From: Dyadobacter diqingensis
Lineage (GTDB): Bacteria; Bacteroidota; Bacteroidia; Cytophagales; Spirosomataceae
Direction: 5' to 3'
Length of the DNA: 64,000 bases
Assembly: GCF_024220585.1 (NCBI RefSeq)
Contig: NZ_JAMXKF010000003.1
Coordinates: 1-64,000, forward strand
Position 1 is the stretch's first letter. Every line of letters begins with the position of its first letter. Position numbers and translations under genes: made by a program. The notes under the pieces are model-generated. The model was not told where the DNA came from and searched no databases. It saw nothing but the letters and a program-made list of their open reading frames with translations. This document shows, in pieces, positions 35,003 to 43,527 of this stretch.

Positions 35003-35821
35003 TCAGCTAAATACATTTTGCAACTGCTGCACACTTGGGAAATTAGGTGTGACAAGCTCTTTTTCAGGGGCATAAATGTATGCCATCGGATAACCGCGCT
35101 CGATAAATGTTGGCTCTTCCAGGTTGTTGTAACGCAACTGAACCGACCAGCGAATGTTGTTGGTAATGTTGTTACCGGATTGGTGAACAAGAAAAGCCGA
35201 GAAAACCAGGATATCACCAACCGAAAATTCTGTCTGAATAAAATCTTCATCCTTGATACCCGAAGTGATTCCACCCTGATAGCCGGAAGTGTTTGATTCC
35301 TGCAACCCTGTCTTGTGACTTCCCGGAATGACCTGCAAAGCGCCGATATCGGCTCCGGCATCAACCATCGGAAACCAGATCACCGTGCTGTCCAGTGAGC
35401 CCTGGCCGGTGCGCCAGTCCTGATGGGCATCCAGTTTCCAGTGTTTGCTACCGTCTTTTGATAAAAAACGACTGTTAAACTGCATAGCCGGACGGGCTCC
35501 GATGATCGGATTTTCCAGGCCTACTTGTTTTAAGAGGTTTTCGATCTGAGGGTCAACGCCCAGTCTGTGAAGTGAAAAAGAATGCTGAACGGTTTTTCCG
35601 GTATTTACGAAAGCGTTAAAGTCTTTTTCGAAAAATTCAAACATTGCATTTTCGAAAGCGTCCTTATCATCAATGTCTACGGATCTTCCGGTTACTCTTT
35701 TGATCTGTGCAGCGAAGATTTTACGGGCTTCTGTATAGATCGAATTGATTAAATCTTTATCTAAAAAATTGCGCAGGATAACGTATCCGTCGCTATTGAA
35801 TTGCTGCTGAAGTGTGCTCAT
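35003..35821 (-). CDS. Phytanoyl-CoA dioxygenase (PhyH) family protein
   Basis: A 272-residue Fe(II)/2-oxoglutarate-dependent oxygenase-like protein. The facial triad is visible: H133 and D135 in LDAHQDWRTG and H213 in FSAFLVHQSG. An arginine (about 224, NNIRWSVQLRY) is placed to bind 2-oxoglutarate. WKLDAHQDW and ALQVIPGSHKTG are typical of PhyH proteins. The substrate is unknown. Its place among glycosyltransferases, a propeller protein and a methyltransferase suggests it hydroxylates a sugar or lipid part of a glycan, which is inference. A perfect 15-bp inverted repeat lies upstream at 35866-35920. Confidence 0.85.
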   Translation of the reverse strand: MSTLQQQFNSDGYVILRNFLDKDLINSIYTEARKIFAAQIKRVTGRSVDIDDKDAFENAMFEFFEKDFNAFVNTGKTVQHSFSLHRLGVDPQIENLLKQVGLENPIIGARPAMQFNSRFLSKDGSKHWKLDAHQDWRTGQGSLDSTVIWFPMVDAGADIGALQVIPGSHKTGLQESNTSGYQGGITSGIKDEDFIQTEFSVGDILVFSAFLVHQSGNNITNNIRWSVQLRYNNLEEPTFIERGYPMAYIYAPEKELVTPNFPSVQQLQNVFS

Positions 35822-35865
35822 TTTTTATTGATTTTGCGATTTTGAAAAAATGAAAATAGATAAGT

Positions 35866-35920
35866 GTATAATTATGTTTACTGACCTGAAAACCAGAAAT
35901 CTACATAAACATAATTATAC
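35866..35920. repeat. Perfect 15-bp inverted repeat, 25-bp spacer
   Basis: GTATAATTATGTTTA (35866-35880) is repeated exactly inverted at 35906-35920. It lies 45-99 bp upstream of the PhyH gene and about 90 bp downstream of the propeller gene stop on the same strand. There is no T-run, so a terminator is unlikely; an operator or recombination site is possible. Confidence 0.75.
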
Positions 35921-36010
35921 CGATATCCGCTTATTTGTTGCACGCAAATTTATAACTCTTTTTGAAGTCAAAATAATGACTTTCGTTATTCTTTTTTATG
36001 ATTGGAAAAC

Positions 36011-36946
36011 TTAGTCTTCCCAAACAGCATAGGCAAATCCGGCGGCGCCGAAACCATTGCCGTTATACAGCAGATATTTTTTGCCGTTATGCTCGTAAAA
36101 ATTGGCGTAATTGATCATCTGGTAATCGAAATCTTCCGGATTATCAGATTTTCCAATACCCACCAGATTATCTTTCCTCACCCAGTTTTCTCCGTCTGCC
36201 GACTCAGCATAACCCAGGCGATAGCTTTGGTTACGGTCTGTCCTGTAATCACGGGTGTGTCTGTAAGAATAGTACATTTTGTAGATGCCATCTTCTTTGT
36301 ACACACTCGGGCGACCTACTGCGTGAAGGAAATCATCAAAATCAAGCGTCGGAATATCGCTGATATCCCAGTGGATTCCGTCTTTTGACGTTGCCGACTG
36401 ACCACGGTAAAATGGCTCAGGATACCCGTGAATGTATTCACACTTATGTCCGGAAATGTACCACATCCGCCATGTTCCGTCGTCTTCACGGATCACCGAC
36501 GGCTGTGCAGCCCAGATCGGGTTTTGAATGCTGCGGTCCATAATCGGGCCTTTGAACATTTTTTCAAAGGTTAACCCGCCGTCATGACTGACAGCAAGTC
36601 CCATGGAAAGACGATAGGAATCGTGCGTTCTGTTCCAGCCTGTGTAATAAAGCCAGATATCGCCATTGGGCATATCAACGAACCAGGCCGGCATGGCACC
36701 GGTTTCGTCGTATTCGCCGGGGCCACCCAATTCCAGGACAGGCTTATCGTGTATGTAAAGGATCTTGGAAGGATCCTCGTAATCTACGTCAATAAATGTA
36801 GGCCTGGACTGACCATTGGCATCACGCGATGAAAAATAGACGCGTAAAAAATCTTTATGCTTGTAAGCAAACGGAACCTGTGCATGCGAAAGGCTGTGCG
36901 GCAAAGTTCCATCGGGCTTATATACAACTCCCTTTTTAACCCACAT
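36011..36946 (-). CDS. Five-bladed beta-propeller protein, GH43/GH32-like
   Basis: A 311-residue protein without a signal peptide, built of repeated blades with the pattern acidic residue-G-W-x-MWY/LYY: NGDIWLYYTGWNRT, DGTWRMWYISGHKC, DGIYKMYYSYRHTRD, NGKKYLLYNGNGFG. The fold matches glycoside hydrolase clan F/J proteins (GH43, GH32, GH68, GH130-like). Similar proteins occur inside LPS and exopolysaccharide clusters. I cannot place a complete catalytic triad, so it may be a hydrolase, phosphorylase or sugar-binding protein. Lack of an export signal argues for a cytosolic role. It is part of the minus-strand glycan cluster, downstream of the methyltransferase. Confidence 0.75.
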   Translation of the reverse strand: MWVKKGVVYKPDGTLPHSLSHAQVPFAYKHKDFLRVYFSSRDANGQSRPTFIDVDYEDPSKILYIHDKPVLELGGPGEYDETGAMPAWFVDMPNGDIWLYYTGWNRTHDSYRLSMGLAVSHDGGLTFEKMFKGPIMDRSIQNPIWAAQPSVIREDDGTWRMWYISGHKCEYIHGYPEPFYRGQSATSKDGIHWDISDIPTLDFDDFLHAVGRPSVYKEDGIYKMYYSYRHTRDYRTDRNQSYRLGYAESADGENWVRKDNLVGIGKSDNPEDFDYQMINYANFYEHNGKKYLLYNGNGFGAAGFAYAVWED

Positions 36947-37036
36947 ATGTATAATTTTTTCAAAGCATTGCCTTTCGGCAAATCAGTTGCAGTTTATTAC
37001 GGCTGCAAAATCAATGAATGAATAGAATCAACTTAA

Positions 37037-37918
37037 TTATGCCTCTGCTTTTTCAGCACGCAGGCGCCAGTTATCTACAAAATCTTTTCCTGGAATCGGC
37101 AGGTCAATGTCAACTTCCGGTGCTTTTGCCGTTACGGTGTATTCCATTACATAAAAAGCGTTACCAAACACATAGTGTAATTTGAAGTTTTCTATGTTGG
37201 CAGGGACATCTTCAAGAGGTACCTCAGCACGGAAAAGCGGGTTCGCTTTCAATAAAGTAGCATACGTAGGGGTGTTCCGTAACCATGGCGCAACACTTTC
37301 ATCTCCCACAACAACTTTTCCGCCAGGACGGACAACGCGCGTCAGTTCGTCAAATGCTTTTTTTCTTTCCGAGAAAGTATTGATACCGCCAAAATGGAAA
37401 ACAGCATCAAAGGTATCGTCAGCAAATGGCAGGTAAGAACCATTGCCAAGGAAATAATGAACATTGACATCCTCAGCAGGAAGTTTCTCCTGAGCCAGTT
37501 TAAGCATGTTCGGAGATAAATCTGACAAAACAGCAGTTCCCCCCGGTTTAACTTTTTCAAGAATCAGGGCAGAATCTTTTCCTGTTCCGGCTCCAACTTC
37601 CAGTGCTTTCATACCTGGTTTCAGGTCCATCAGATCAATAAAGAAGCGACGTGTGGCTGCTTCGTCTGAGTGGTTCAGCGTTTCAAAAACCCAGGAAACA
37701 CCTTTGTCATAACGAAGAAATGCCTGATCGTATAGATATTGCTCATGAGCATCACCCGGAAGTAATTCTTTGGGATAAAGCATATTAACAATGCCAGTAT
37801 CACCTACTTCATATATTGTACCATCTTCACTGGTAAGCGTTTTGCCGTCTTCGGCGATTGTCAATGGACTGCCGGTAAGCGGACAAACCAACGCTTTTAG
37901 AAAATCCTGATGCGTCAT
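37037..37918 (-). CDS. SAM-dependent methyltransferase with Trm112-like N-terminus
   Basis: A 293-residue protein. Residues about 5-48 resemble a Trm112/YcaR-like domain (FLKALVCPLTGSPLTIAEDG...YEVGDTGIVNMLYP). The class I methyltransferase core follows: motif I ALEVGAGTGKDS at about 105-116, an acidic loop VLSDLSPNMLKLA and FDAVFHFGGINTFSERKKAFDELTRVVRPGGKVVVGDES. The substrate is unknown; the context suggests a glycan or lipid precursor. It is the first minus-strand gene of this part of the cluster, divergent from the M20 peptidase. Confidence 0.85.
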   Translation of the reverse strand: MTHQDFLKALVCPLTGSPLTIAEDGKTLTSEDGTIYEVGDTGIVNMLYPKELLPGDAHEQYLYDQAFLRYDKGVSWVFETLNHSDEAATRRFFIDLMDLKPGMKALEVGAGTGKDSALILEKVKPGGTAVLSDLSPNMLKLAQEKLPAEDVNVHYFLGNGSYLPFADDTFDAVFHFGGINTFSERKKAFDELTRVVRPGGKVVVGDESVAPWLRNTPTYATLLKANPLFRAEVPLEDVPANIENFKLHYVFGNAFYVMEYTVTAKAPEVDIDLPIPGKDFVDNWRLRAEKAEA

Positions 37919-38149
37919 TATGTTTTTTGCTATATTGATGTATTAAGCCAAAATTACTTTTTTTTCTTAGAAGTACTTTAAAATTAGACACCCTTGTTAT
38001 TAAAAGGGCTGCATAAATCTGCTGATTTTTCTCAAACCTCAGCATCCCGCATTCAGCCCGATTCTATTTCTTTGTACCTTTGGATCGCTTTTGCCTGAAT
38101 ACCTCACGGTTCAGGCATTCTCAAAACTCTCAATTTTCTCTTTGTACCT

Positions 38150-39343
38150 ATGTTTGACCTGCAACAAAAAATAAAGTCACTCGCGAAAGACCAGGCGGCC
38201 AGTGTTATTGCAAATCGCCGGCATTTACATACCAATCCGGAGCTTTCTTTTGAGGAATTTAAAACTGCACGTTTTGTTGCAGAAGAACTTCGCGCAATTG
38301 GCCTTACACCACAGGAAGGCATTGCCGGAACGGGACTTGTTGCACTGATTGAAGGAAGAAATCCAGGGAAGAAAATAGTTGGTTTGCGGGCAGATATGGA
38401 CGCTTTGCCGATTGTGGAAGCAAATGATGTACCTTACAAATCACAGGTACCCGGCGTCATGCATGCATGCGGACATGATGTGCATACGGCGTCTTTACTG
38501 GGTACTGCCCGAATTTTGAATCAGGTAAGGGATCAGTTTGAAGGTACCGTGAAGCTGGTTTTCCAGCCGGCTGAGGAAAAGGCACCGGGCGGCGCTTCAC
38601 TAATGATCAAAGAAGGTGTGCTGGAAAATCCAAGACCGGCCAGTATGGTTGGTCAGCACGTGGCACCGAATATTCCTGTTGGTAAAATCGGTTTCCGTGA
38701 AGGCATGTATATGGCCAGTACCGATGAATTGTATGTTACCGTGAAAGGAAAGGGCGGACATGCAGCCGCACCTGACCAGTTGATCGACCCGATTTTGATC
38801 GCTTCGCATATCGTTGTGGCCTTGCAGCAGATCATCAGCCGTTACCGCAAACCTTCCAATCCTTCGGTTTTATCTTTCGGAAGATTTATTGCGGACGGTG
38901 TTACGAATGTCATTCCAAACGAGGTGACCTTGCAGGGAACCTGGCGTTGTATGGATGAACAGTGGCGCGAAGAAGGTTTACGGAAAATGAAAAAAATGGC
39001 GGAAGGAATGGCCGAAGCCATGGGAGGCAGCTGTGTTTTCGAAATCGTGAAAGGGTATCCTTTCCTGAAAAACCACCCGGAATTAACCCGTCGTGTCAGA
39101 ACTGCGGCTACCGAATATATGGGTGCAGAAAATGTTATCGATCTTGACCTATGGATGGCCGGCGAAGATTTTGCCTTTTATTCGCAGGTCGTTGATTCTT
39201 GTTTTTACAGACTGGGCACGCGTAATGAAGCCAAAGGGATTATCTCTGGCGTACATACACCTACTTTTGATGTCGATGAAACATCGCTGGAAATAGCACC
39301 AGGACTGATGAGCTGGCTGGCTATTGCTGAACTTGCTTTTTAG
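38150..39343 (+). CDS. M20 family amidohydrolase/peptidase
   Basis: A 397-residue metal-dependent hydrolase of the IAA-amino-acid hydrolase/hippuricase branch. It has the N-terminal RRHLHTNPELSFEE, the metal site MHACGHDVHTA, the catalytic-glutamate region FQPAEEKAPGGA, a dimerisation domain (about 185-295) and a C-terminal MAGEDFAFY. It cleaves N-acyl amino acids or similar amides; the exact substrate is unknown. Plus strand within an otherwise minus-strand cluster. Its 3' end overlaps the 3' end of the convergent DPM-like gene by 23 bp. A TACCTTTG box lies upstream at 38075. Confidence 0.93.
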   Translation: MFDLQQKIKSLAKDQAASVIANRRHLHTNPELSFEEFKTARFVAEELRAIGLTPQEGIAGTGLVALIEGRNPGKKIVGLRADMDALPIVEANDVPYKSQVPGVMHACGHDVHTASLLGTARILNQVRDQFEGTVKLVFQPAEEKAPGGASLMIKEGVLENPRPASMVGQHVAPNIPVGKIGFREGMYMASTDELYVTVKGKGGHAAAPDQLIDPILIASHIVVALQQIISRYRKPSNPSVLSFGRFIADGVTNVIPNEVTLQGTWRCMDEQWREEGLRKMKKMAEGMAEAMGGSCVFEIVKGYPFLKNHPELTRRVRTAATEYMGAENVIDLDLWMAGEDFAFYSQVVDSCFYRLGTRNEAKGIISGVHTPTFDVDETSLEIAPGLMSWLAIAELAF

Positions 39344-40073
39344 CAGGAATATATCTTTTAAAATAGCTGTTGATTTTCAGGCTGATTACGCCCAGAATAG
39401 CTTCTTTAAAAATTCCCGGAGACATTTTAGAGGCTCCTTTTGTCCGGTCTGTAAAGATGATTGGAACCTCTACAATGTTAAATCCGAACTTCCACGAATT
39501 GAATTTCATTTCAATCTGAAACGCATACCCGATAAACCGGATCTTATCCAGGTCGATCGTTTCCAGTACCCTGCGTGTGTAGCAGATAAACCCGGCGGTA
39601 GGGTCCATGATCTGCATGCCTGTTACCATCCGCACATAATATCCTGCAAAATAAGACATCAAAACCCGGCTGATCGGCCAGTTTACAACATTTACGCCGG
39701 TGATATAACGGGAGCCAATGGCGGCGTCGTGACCTTGTTCGGCACAAGCCTGGTACAAACGGATCAGATCTTCCGGTGGGTGTGAAAAGTCGGCATCCAT
39801 TTCAAAAATGTACTCGTAGCCCTTATCCAATGCCCATTTGAAGCCATGGATATAAGCAGTTCCGAGGCCAAGTTTGCCTTTTCTTTCGACCAAATGAAGT
39901 GATTCGCCAAATTCTTTCTGTAATTCCTTTACCGCAGCACCGGTTTGATCCGGCGATCCATCATCAATAATCAATACATCGAAAGGCTTCGAAAGGCTGA
40001 AAACCTTTCTGATGATCGCTTCAATATTTTCTATTTCGTTGTAGGTGGGGATTACTACAATACTGTGATTCAC
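39321..40073 (-). CDS. Polyprenol-phosphate mannosyltransferase (DPM1-like)
   Basis: A 250-residue GT2 enzyme that transfers mannose, or another hexose, to polyprenyl phosphate. It has SIVVIPTYNEIENI, IIDDGSPDQTG, EMDADFSHPPEDL (DAD metal site) and the acceptor region IGSRYITGVNVVNWP. TDRTKGASKMSPGIFKEA near the end is typical of DPM1. The start is GTG at 40071-40073. It has no C-terminal membrane domain, as in soluble DPM1. Its product could feed GT-C enzymes such as those at 16863-19387 or the one at the right edge, which is inference. A DUF4296 lipoprotein gene lies 97 bp upstream on the same strand. Confidence 0.92.
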   Translation of the reverse strand: MNHSIVVIPTYNEIENIEAIIRKVFSLSKPFDVLIIDDGSPDQTGAAVKELQKEFGESLHLVERKGKLGLGTAYIHGFKWALDKGYEYIFEMDADFSHPPEDLIRLYQACAEQGHDAAIGSRYITGVNVVNWPISRVLMSYFAGYYVRMVTGMQIMDPTAGFICYTRRVLETIDLDKIRFIGYAFQIEMKFNSWKFGFNIVEVPIIFTDRTKGASKMSPGIFKEAILGVISLKINSYFKRYIPAKKQVQQ

Positions 40074-40170
40074 TGTGGTTCAAATTAGGGTTACAGAAAT
40101 AGATTTGCCGGTTATTTTAAACGATTGATCTTATAACTGGTGTCTTTGCTTTTTGAACATTTAACTTTTT

Positions 40171-40545
40171 TTAAAGTTTGATGTCCTTTTTTTTCTCCCG
40201 AAGCTCAATTTTTTTGGCAACCTGCTCATAAATCCGGGTCATATATTCCGGATGAGTCATGTAATAATCGTAGCTGCTGCGGTATAAAACCGTATCTACC
40301 TTATTTTTCTGCCAGATCTGTTTTTTCAGCTGGTCAAATATAAGAATCGAAGAATCGAGAGATTTCAATTGTAAACGCGTCACACGGGATTCTGCGATAT
40401 GTATATCAGTCAGAATATCGGCCATTTTTTCCTCTGAAAGCGTGCCTTCCGGTGGTTTTTCTTCCTTAGAGCAGGCCGCAAAAACGATTGCCATACTTCC
40501 TGCCAGTATTAAACTGAACGAGAAATTAATAATCCGTCGCGTCAT
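40171..40545 (-). CDS. DUF4296 lipoprotein
   Basis: A 124-residue lipoprotein from ATG 40545: MTRRIINFSFSLILAGSMAI leads to the lipobox FAAC (Cys about 24). The mature protein is helical, with LSEEKMADILTDIHIAESRV and DTVLYRSSYDYYMTHPEYMTRIYEQVAKKI. That pattern is characteristic of DUF4296, a family restricted to Bacteroidota. Function unknown; proximity to the DPM-like gene may mark an envelope role. A three-codon-longer TTG start is possible. Confidence 0.82.
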   Translation of the reverse strand: MTRRIINFSFSLILAGSMAIVFAACSKEEKPPEGTLSEEKMADILTDIHIAESRVTRLQLKSLDSSILIFDQLKKQIWQKNKVDTVLYRSSYDYYMTHPEYMTRIYEQVAKKIELREKKKDIKL

Positions 40546-40614
40546 AATTCTCAAAATACCTATCTTTGTTTAGCTGCTCTAAGGTACAAAGGTGGTAATT
40601 TTTTCGGAAAACAT

Positions 40615-41505
40615 ATGTTTGAACTGTTTTTGGGGAAACTCCGAAAGTATGAAATACGGATGAGGAAAGCGGTCACGAGTGAGCGGCATGGAAACTTTCA
40701 TTCGGTTTTTAAAGGTTCCGGTCTGGAATTTGATGACCTCAGGCTTTACCAATACGGAGACGATGTCCGGGCAATTGACTGGAATACTTCGGCCAAAGGA
40801 CACGGTACTTTCATCAAGATTTTTAAGGAAGATAAGGAGCAAACCGCTTTTTTCATGCTGGATGTAAGTGCGTCCCAGCAAGTCGGAGAGGCGAGCCGTT
40901 TGAAAATTGATATTGCCAAAGAGATTTGTGGCGTATTAACATTGTCGGCAATCCAGGAAGCGAGCAGGGTAGGACTGCTTTGTTTTTCGGACCGGAATGA
41001 GCGTTATATCCGCCCTTCCGACGGCATGAAACATGGATACAGTGTTTTGTCAGAAATCTACAAACTGGTTCCCGAATCAACGAAAACGAGTATTTCTGAG
41101 GCTATTTTAGTGGCTTTGAATGTTTTGAGGAGGCGGAGTCTGATTTTCTTGATATCCGATTTTATTGATGCCGATTACCAGCACAACCTTAAAGCACTGG
41201 CCCGGAAACATGATCTGATCGTGATCCATCTTTATGACCTGCGCGAAACAAGCCTGCCGAAACTGGGGATTATTCCGCTTTATGATGCTGAAAAACAACG
41301 GACAACCTGGGTCAATACTTCATCCAAGCACTACCGGGACGATATGACCAACCGTTTTCAGAAAAGAAGTGCAGAACTGGAAAAGCTTTGCCGCCAAAAC
41401 CGGGCTGATTATATTTCGATTAACACCCAGGAAGATTATGTTCCCGCACTTATTCGTTTATTTAAGGTAAGGCGTTATGCGAAAAGTGGCATGGCTTCAT
41501 CCTGA
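40615..41505 (+). CDS. DUF58 domain protein of a Bat-type locus
   Basis: A 296-residue protein. The DUF58 core near residues 25-100 contains GSGLEFDDLRLYQYGDDVRAIDWNTSAK, followed by a von Willebrand A-like fold with FFMLDVSASQQ (a degenerate MIDAS, DxSxS) and LIFLISDFID. DUF58 proteins usually sit after a MoxR AAA+ ATPase and before VWA (Bat) proteins. Here the VWA gene follows after one intermediate gene, but no moxR precedes it; the upstream neighbour is a divergent lipoprotein gene. TATCTTTG at 40561-40568 may be its -7 box. Confidence 0.9.
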   Translation: MFELFLGKLRKYEIRMRKAVTSERHGNFHSVFKGSGLEFDDLRLYQYGDDVRAIDWNTSAKGHGTFIKIFKEDKEQTAFFMLDVSASQQVGEASRLKIDIAKEICGVLTLSAIQEASRVGLLCFSDRNERYIRPSDGMKHGYSVLSEIYKLVPESTKTSISEAILVALNVLRRRSLIFLISDFIDADYQHNLKALARKHDLIVIHLYDLRETSLPKLGIIPLYDAEKQRTTWVNTSSKHYRDDMTNRFQKRSAELEKLCRQNRADYISINTQEDYVPALIRLFKVRRYAKSGMASS

Positions 41506-41544
41506 CAGGAAAAATATATTAAACTTATTAAATGGTTAAAGAAA

Positions 41545-42504
41545 TTGTCGTTTACTGCCGGTATTGATCCCTTTTTCAAGAGAATTTTTTTCGCGTTGTG
41601 CTGCTTTCTGACTGGACTTGTGCTGTCAGTACAGCCGCTCATGGCGCAGAATAAATTACCGGACGGGAAGTTTTTATCGGATAGTATCGAGGTCGGCAAA
41701 CCGTTTTTTTTCTCTTTGAGTTTTTTGCATCCGTCCCAGACCGAAGTTTTTTTTCCCGATACGAGTTATAATTTTTCTCCCTTCGAAGTAATTTCCAAAA
41801 AAAATTTTACAACCAGAACCGATAAACGGGGCAGTCTCGACAGTGCCGTGTATCAGCTGGTTTCTTTTAACGTTTCGCGGGGACAATCTTTAAAAATGCC
41901 GGTTTTTGTTTTTAAAGGTAAAGACAGAGATTGTACGGCGCTGTTTAGCATTACGGACACAATTTTTTTACGAAAAGATAATTTTCAGGGTATCACCGAC
42001 ACGACGTCACTGAAACCTGAACTGGGCTTATTGCCGTTGAGCCATGAGTTTAACTTTTCGGTATTTTTCGGGTTTGTTGCTCTTGCGATAGGTGTGGCCG
42101 GTAGTATTTACTGGCTTTTTGGAAGTGACATTTATAAACAATGGCAGTTGCTCAAATTGCAGCGCAGACATATCGAATATAACCGCTCCTATAACCGTCT
42201 GCTCCGGAATGCGAAAGAGCGGGAAGATATCAAGGATGCGGAAAAAGCGATTATTGTCTGGAAAAATTATCTGGAAAAACTGGAAAAGAAACCTTTTGCT
42301 ACCTACACGACCAGGGAAATTATGGATAATTTGCCGGATGAAGGACTCGCCGCAGCCCTGAAAAATATGGACGGGATTATTTACGGACAGGTAAAGTCCA
42401 AGGATATGGAAAAATCGCTGGAGGTTTTGAAAGCTGGCGCGATGCGCCTCTATCGTAATAAACGGAGGAAAGTTTTAGAAGGTAATGTATCTGCCGATAT
42501 TTAA
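41545..42504 (+). CDS. Membrane protein of the Bat locus, BatD/DUF4381-like position
   Basis: A 319-residue protein. The start is uncertain: no in-frame ATG precedes the signal peptide and TTG 41545 is the best candidate. A signal peptide (FFKRIFFALCCFLTGLVLSV, cleavage near LMAQ) is followed by a periplasmic beta-rich domain (about 37-165), a membrane helix at about 175-195 (FGFVALAIGVAGSIYWLF) and a basic cytosolic helical tail with YTTREIMDNLPDEGLAAALKNMDGIIYG. The topology resembles BatD/DUF4381 proteins that link DUF58 and VWA partners. It sits between those two genes, 3 bp before the VWA gene. Confidence 0.65.
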   Translation: MSFTAGIDPFFKRIFFALCCFLTGLVLSVQPLMAQNKLPDGKFLSDSIEVGKPFFFSLSFLHPSQTEVFFPDTSYNFSPFEVISKKNFTTRTDKRGSLDSAVYQLVSFNVSRGQSLKMPVFVFKGKDRDCTALFSITDTIFLRKDNFQGITDTTSLKPELGLLPLSHEFNFSVFFGFVALAIGVAGSIYWLFGSDIYKQWQLLKLQRRHIEYNRSYNRLLRNAKEREDIKDAEKAIIVWKNYLEKLEKKPFATYTTREIMDNLPDEGLAAALKNMDGIIYGQVKSKDMEKSLEVLKAGAMRLYRNKRRKVLEGNVSADI

Positions 42505-42507
42505 GTT

Positions 42508-43527
42508 ATGGAAGAATGGTTGTCGCCGAGATGGTTTACGTGGGATGTCCTGAGGTCATATGAATGGGCCTATCCCTATTTCCTGTATGCTTTGCCGGCC
42601 ATTCCGTTTTTGTTTTGGCTGAGAAGTGCGTTTCACCGGCAGCACCAGCAGCGGCTGGTTATTACTTACAGCGCCGAACATGCCCGCAAGGATTGGTTCA
42701 CCTGGCTTCGGTTTTTACAACCCGTTTGTGTGGCTTTGGCGCTTGTCCTGATACTGGTTGCATTAGCCCGTCCCCAAATTGTAACGGAACGAACGGATAA
42801 GTTTTCAGAGGGGATCGATATCATGCTTTTGCTGGATATATCGGATTCGATGATGGAAAAAGACCTGAGCCCAAACAGGCTGGAAGCGGCTAAGCTGGTG
42901 GCGCGCCAATTTATTAGAGGCCGTTTGCAGGACCGTATCGGGTTGATCATTTTTGCCGGGGAAGCCGTTTCGTTATGCCCGCTTACGACGGACTATGAGC
43001 TGTTGTATGGTTTTCTGAATGAAATTCAGCCAACCATGATTCCGATAGCCGGAACAGCCATAGGAAGTGCCCTGGCCGTGGCGGTAAACCGGATGCGGGA
43101 AACTTCGGGCGAAAGCAAAGTGGCGATCCTGATCAGCGACGGGGATAACACTTCCGGAAATTTGGGCCCAACGACGGCTGCGCAGCTGGCAAAAGCTTTT
43201 GGTGTACGGGTTTACAGTATTTCGGTAGGCAAAACGGTTAAGGTTGTGAAAAAGGACACTTTAAATATTTCGAATGCCCTGGTGGATGAAAGCGAGCTGC
43301 AAAAGATTGCTGCGTTGGGGAACGGGAAATATTTTCGGGCGACGGATAATACCGCTTTGGGAGCCGTTTTTAAGCAAATCAACCAGATTGAGAAAGTAAA
43401 ATCCCGGAATGTAGTGTCGCGGGATGTGAGTGATTATTATCGTATTTATCTTTATTGGGCTATTTTACTGCTTCTCATTGCTCTGAGCACGAAGAGCACG
43501 TTTATGGCCAATATTCTTGAAGACTAA
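42508..43527 (+). CDS. VWA-domain membrane protein, BatA-like
   Basis: A 339-residue protein with N-terminal membrane segments (about 20-36 and 70-88), a von Willebrand factor A domain (about 100-300) and a C-terminal helix (about 310-330). The MIDAS motif is intact: LLDISDSMM with D110, plus the TAIGSALAVAVNR threonine and ISDGDNTSGN aspartate. Bat proteins contribute to aerotolerance and stress response in Bacteroidota, probably through chaperone-like complexes. It follows the membrane protein by 3 bp and its stop overlaps the rnhB start by one base. Confidence 0.9.
   Translation: MEEWLSPRWFTWDVLRSYEWAYPYFLYALPAIPFLFWLRSAFHRQHQQRLVITYSAEHARKDWFTWLRFLQPVCVALALVLILVALARPQIVTERTDKFSEGIDIMLLLDISDSMMEKDLSPNRLEAAKLVARQFIRGRLQDRIGLIIFAGEAVSLCPLTTDYELLYGFLNEIQPTMIPIAGTAIGSALAVAVNRMRETSGESKVAILISDGDNTSGNLGPTTAAQLAKAFGVRVYSISVGKTVKVVKKDTLNISNALVDESELQKIAALGNGKYFRATDNTALGAVFKQINQIEKVKSRNVVSRDVSDYYRIYLYWAILLLLIALSTKSTFMANILED

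Noticed and set aside
35866-35920. Terminator of the propeller gene
   Set aside because: The 15-bp stem is AT-rich, has no T-run on either side and lies about 90 bp beyond the stop, so termination is not the best reading.
40615-43527. Complete aerotolerance (Bat) operon
   Set aside because: Only DUF58, one membrane protein and one VWA protein are seen; moxR and further bat genes are missing here.
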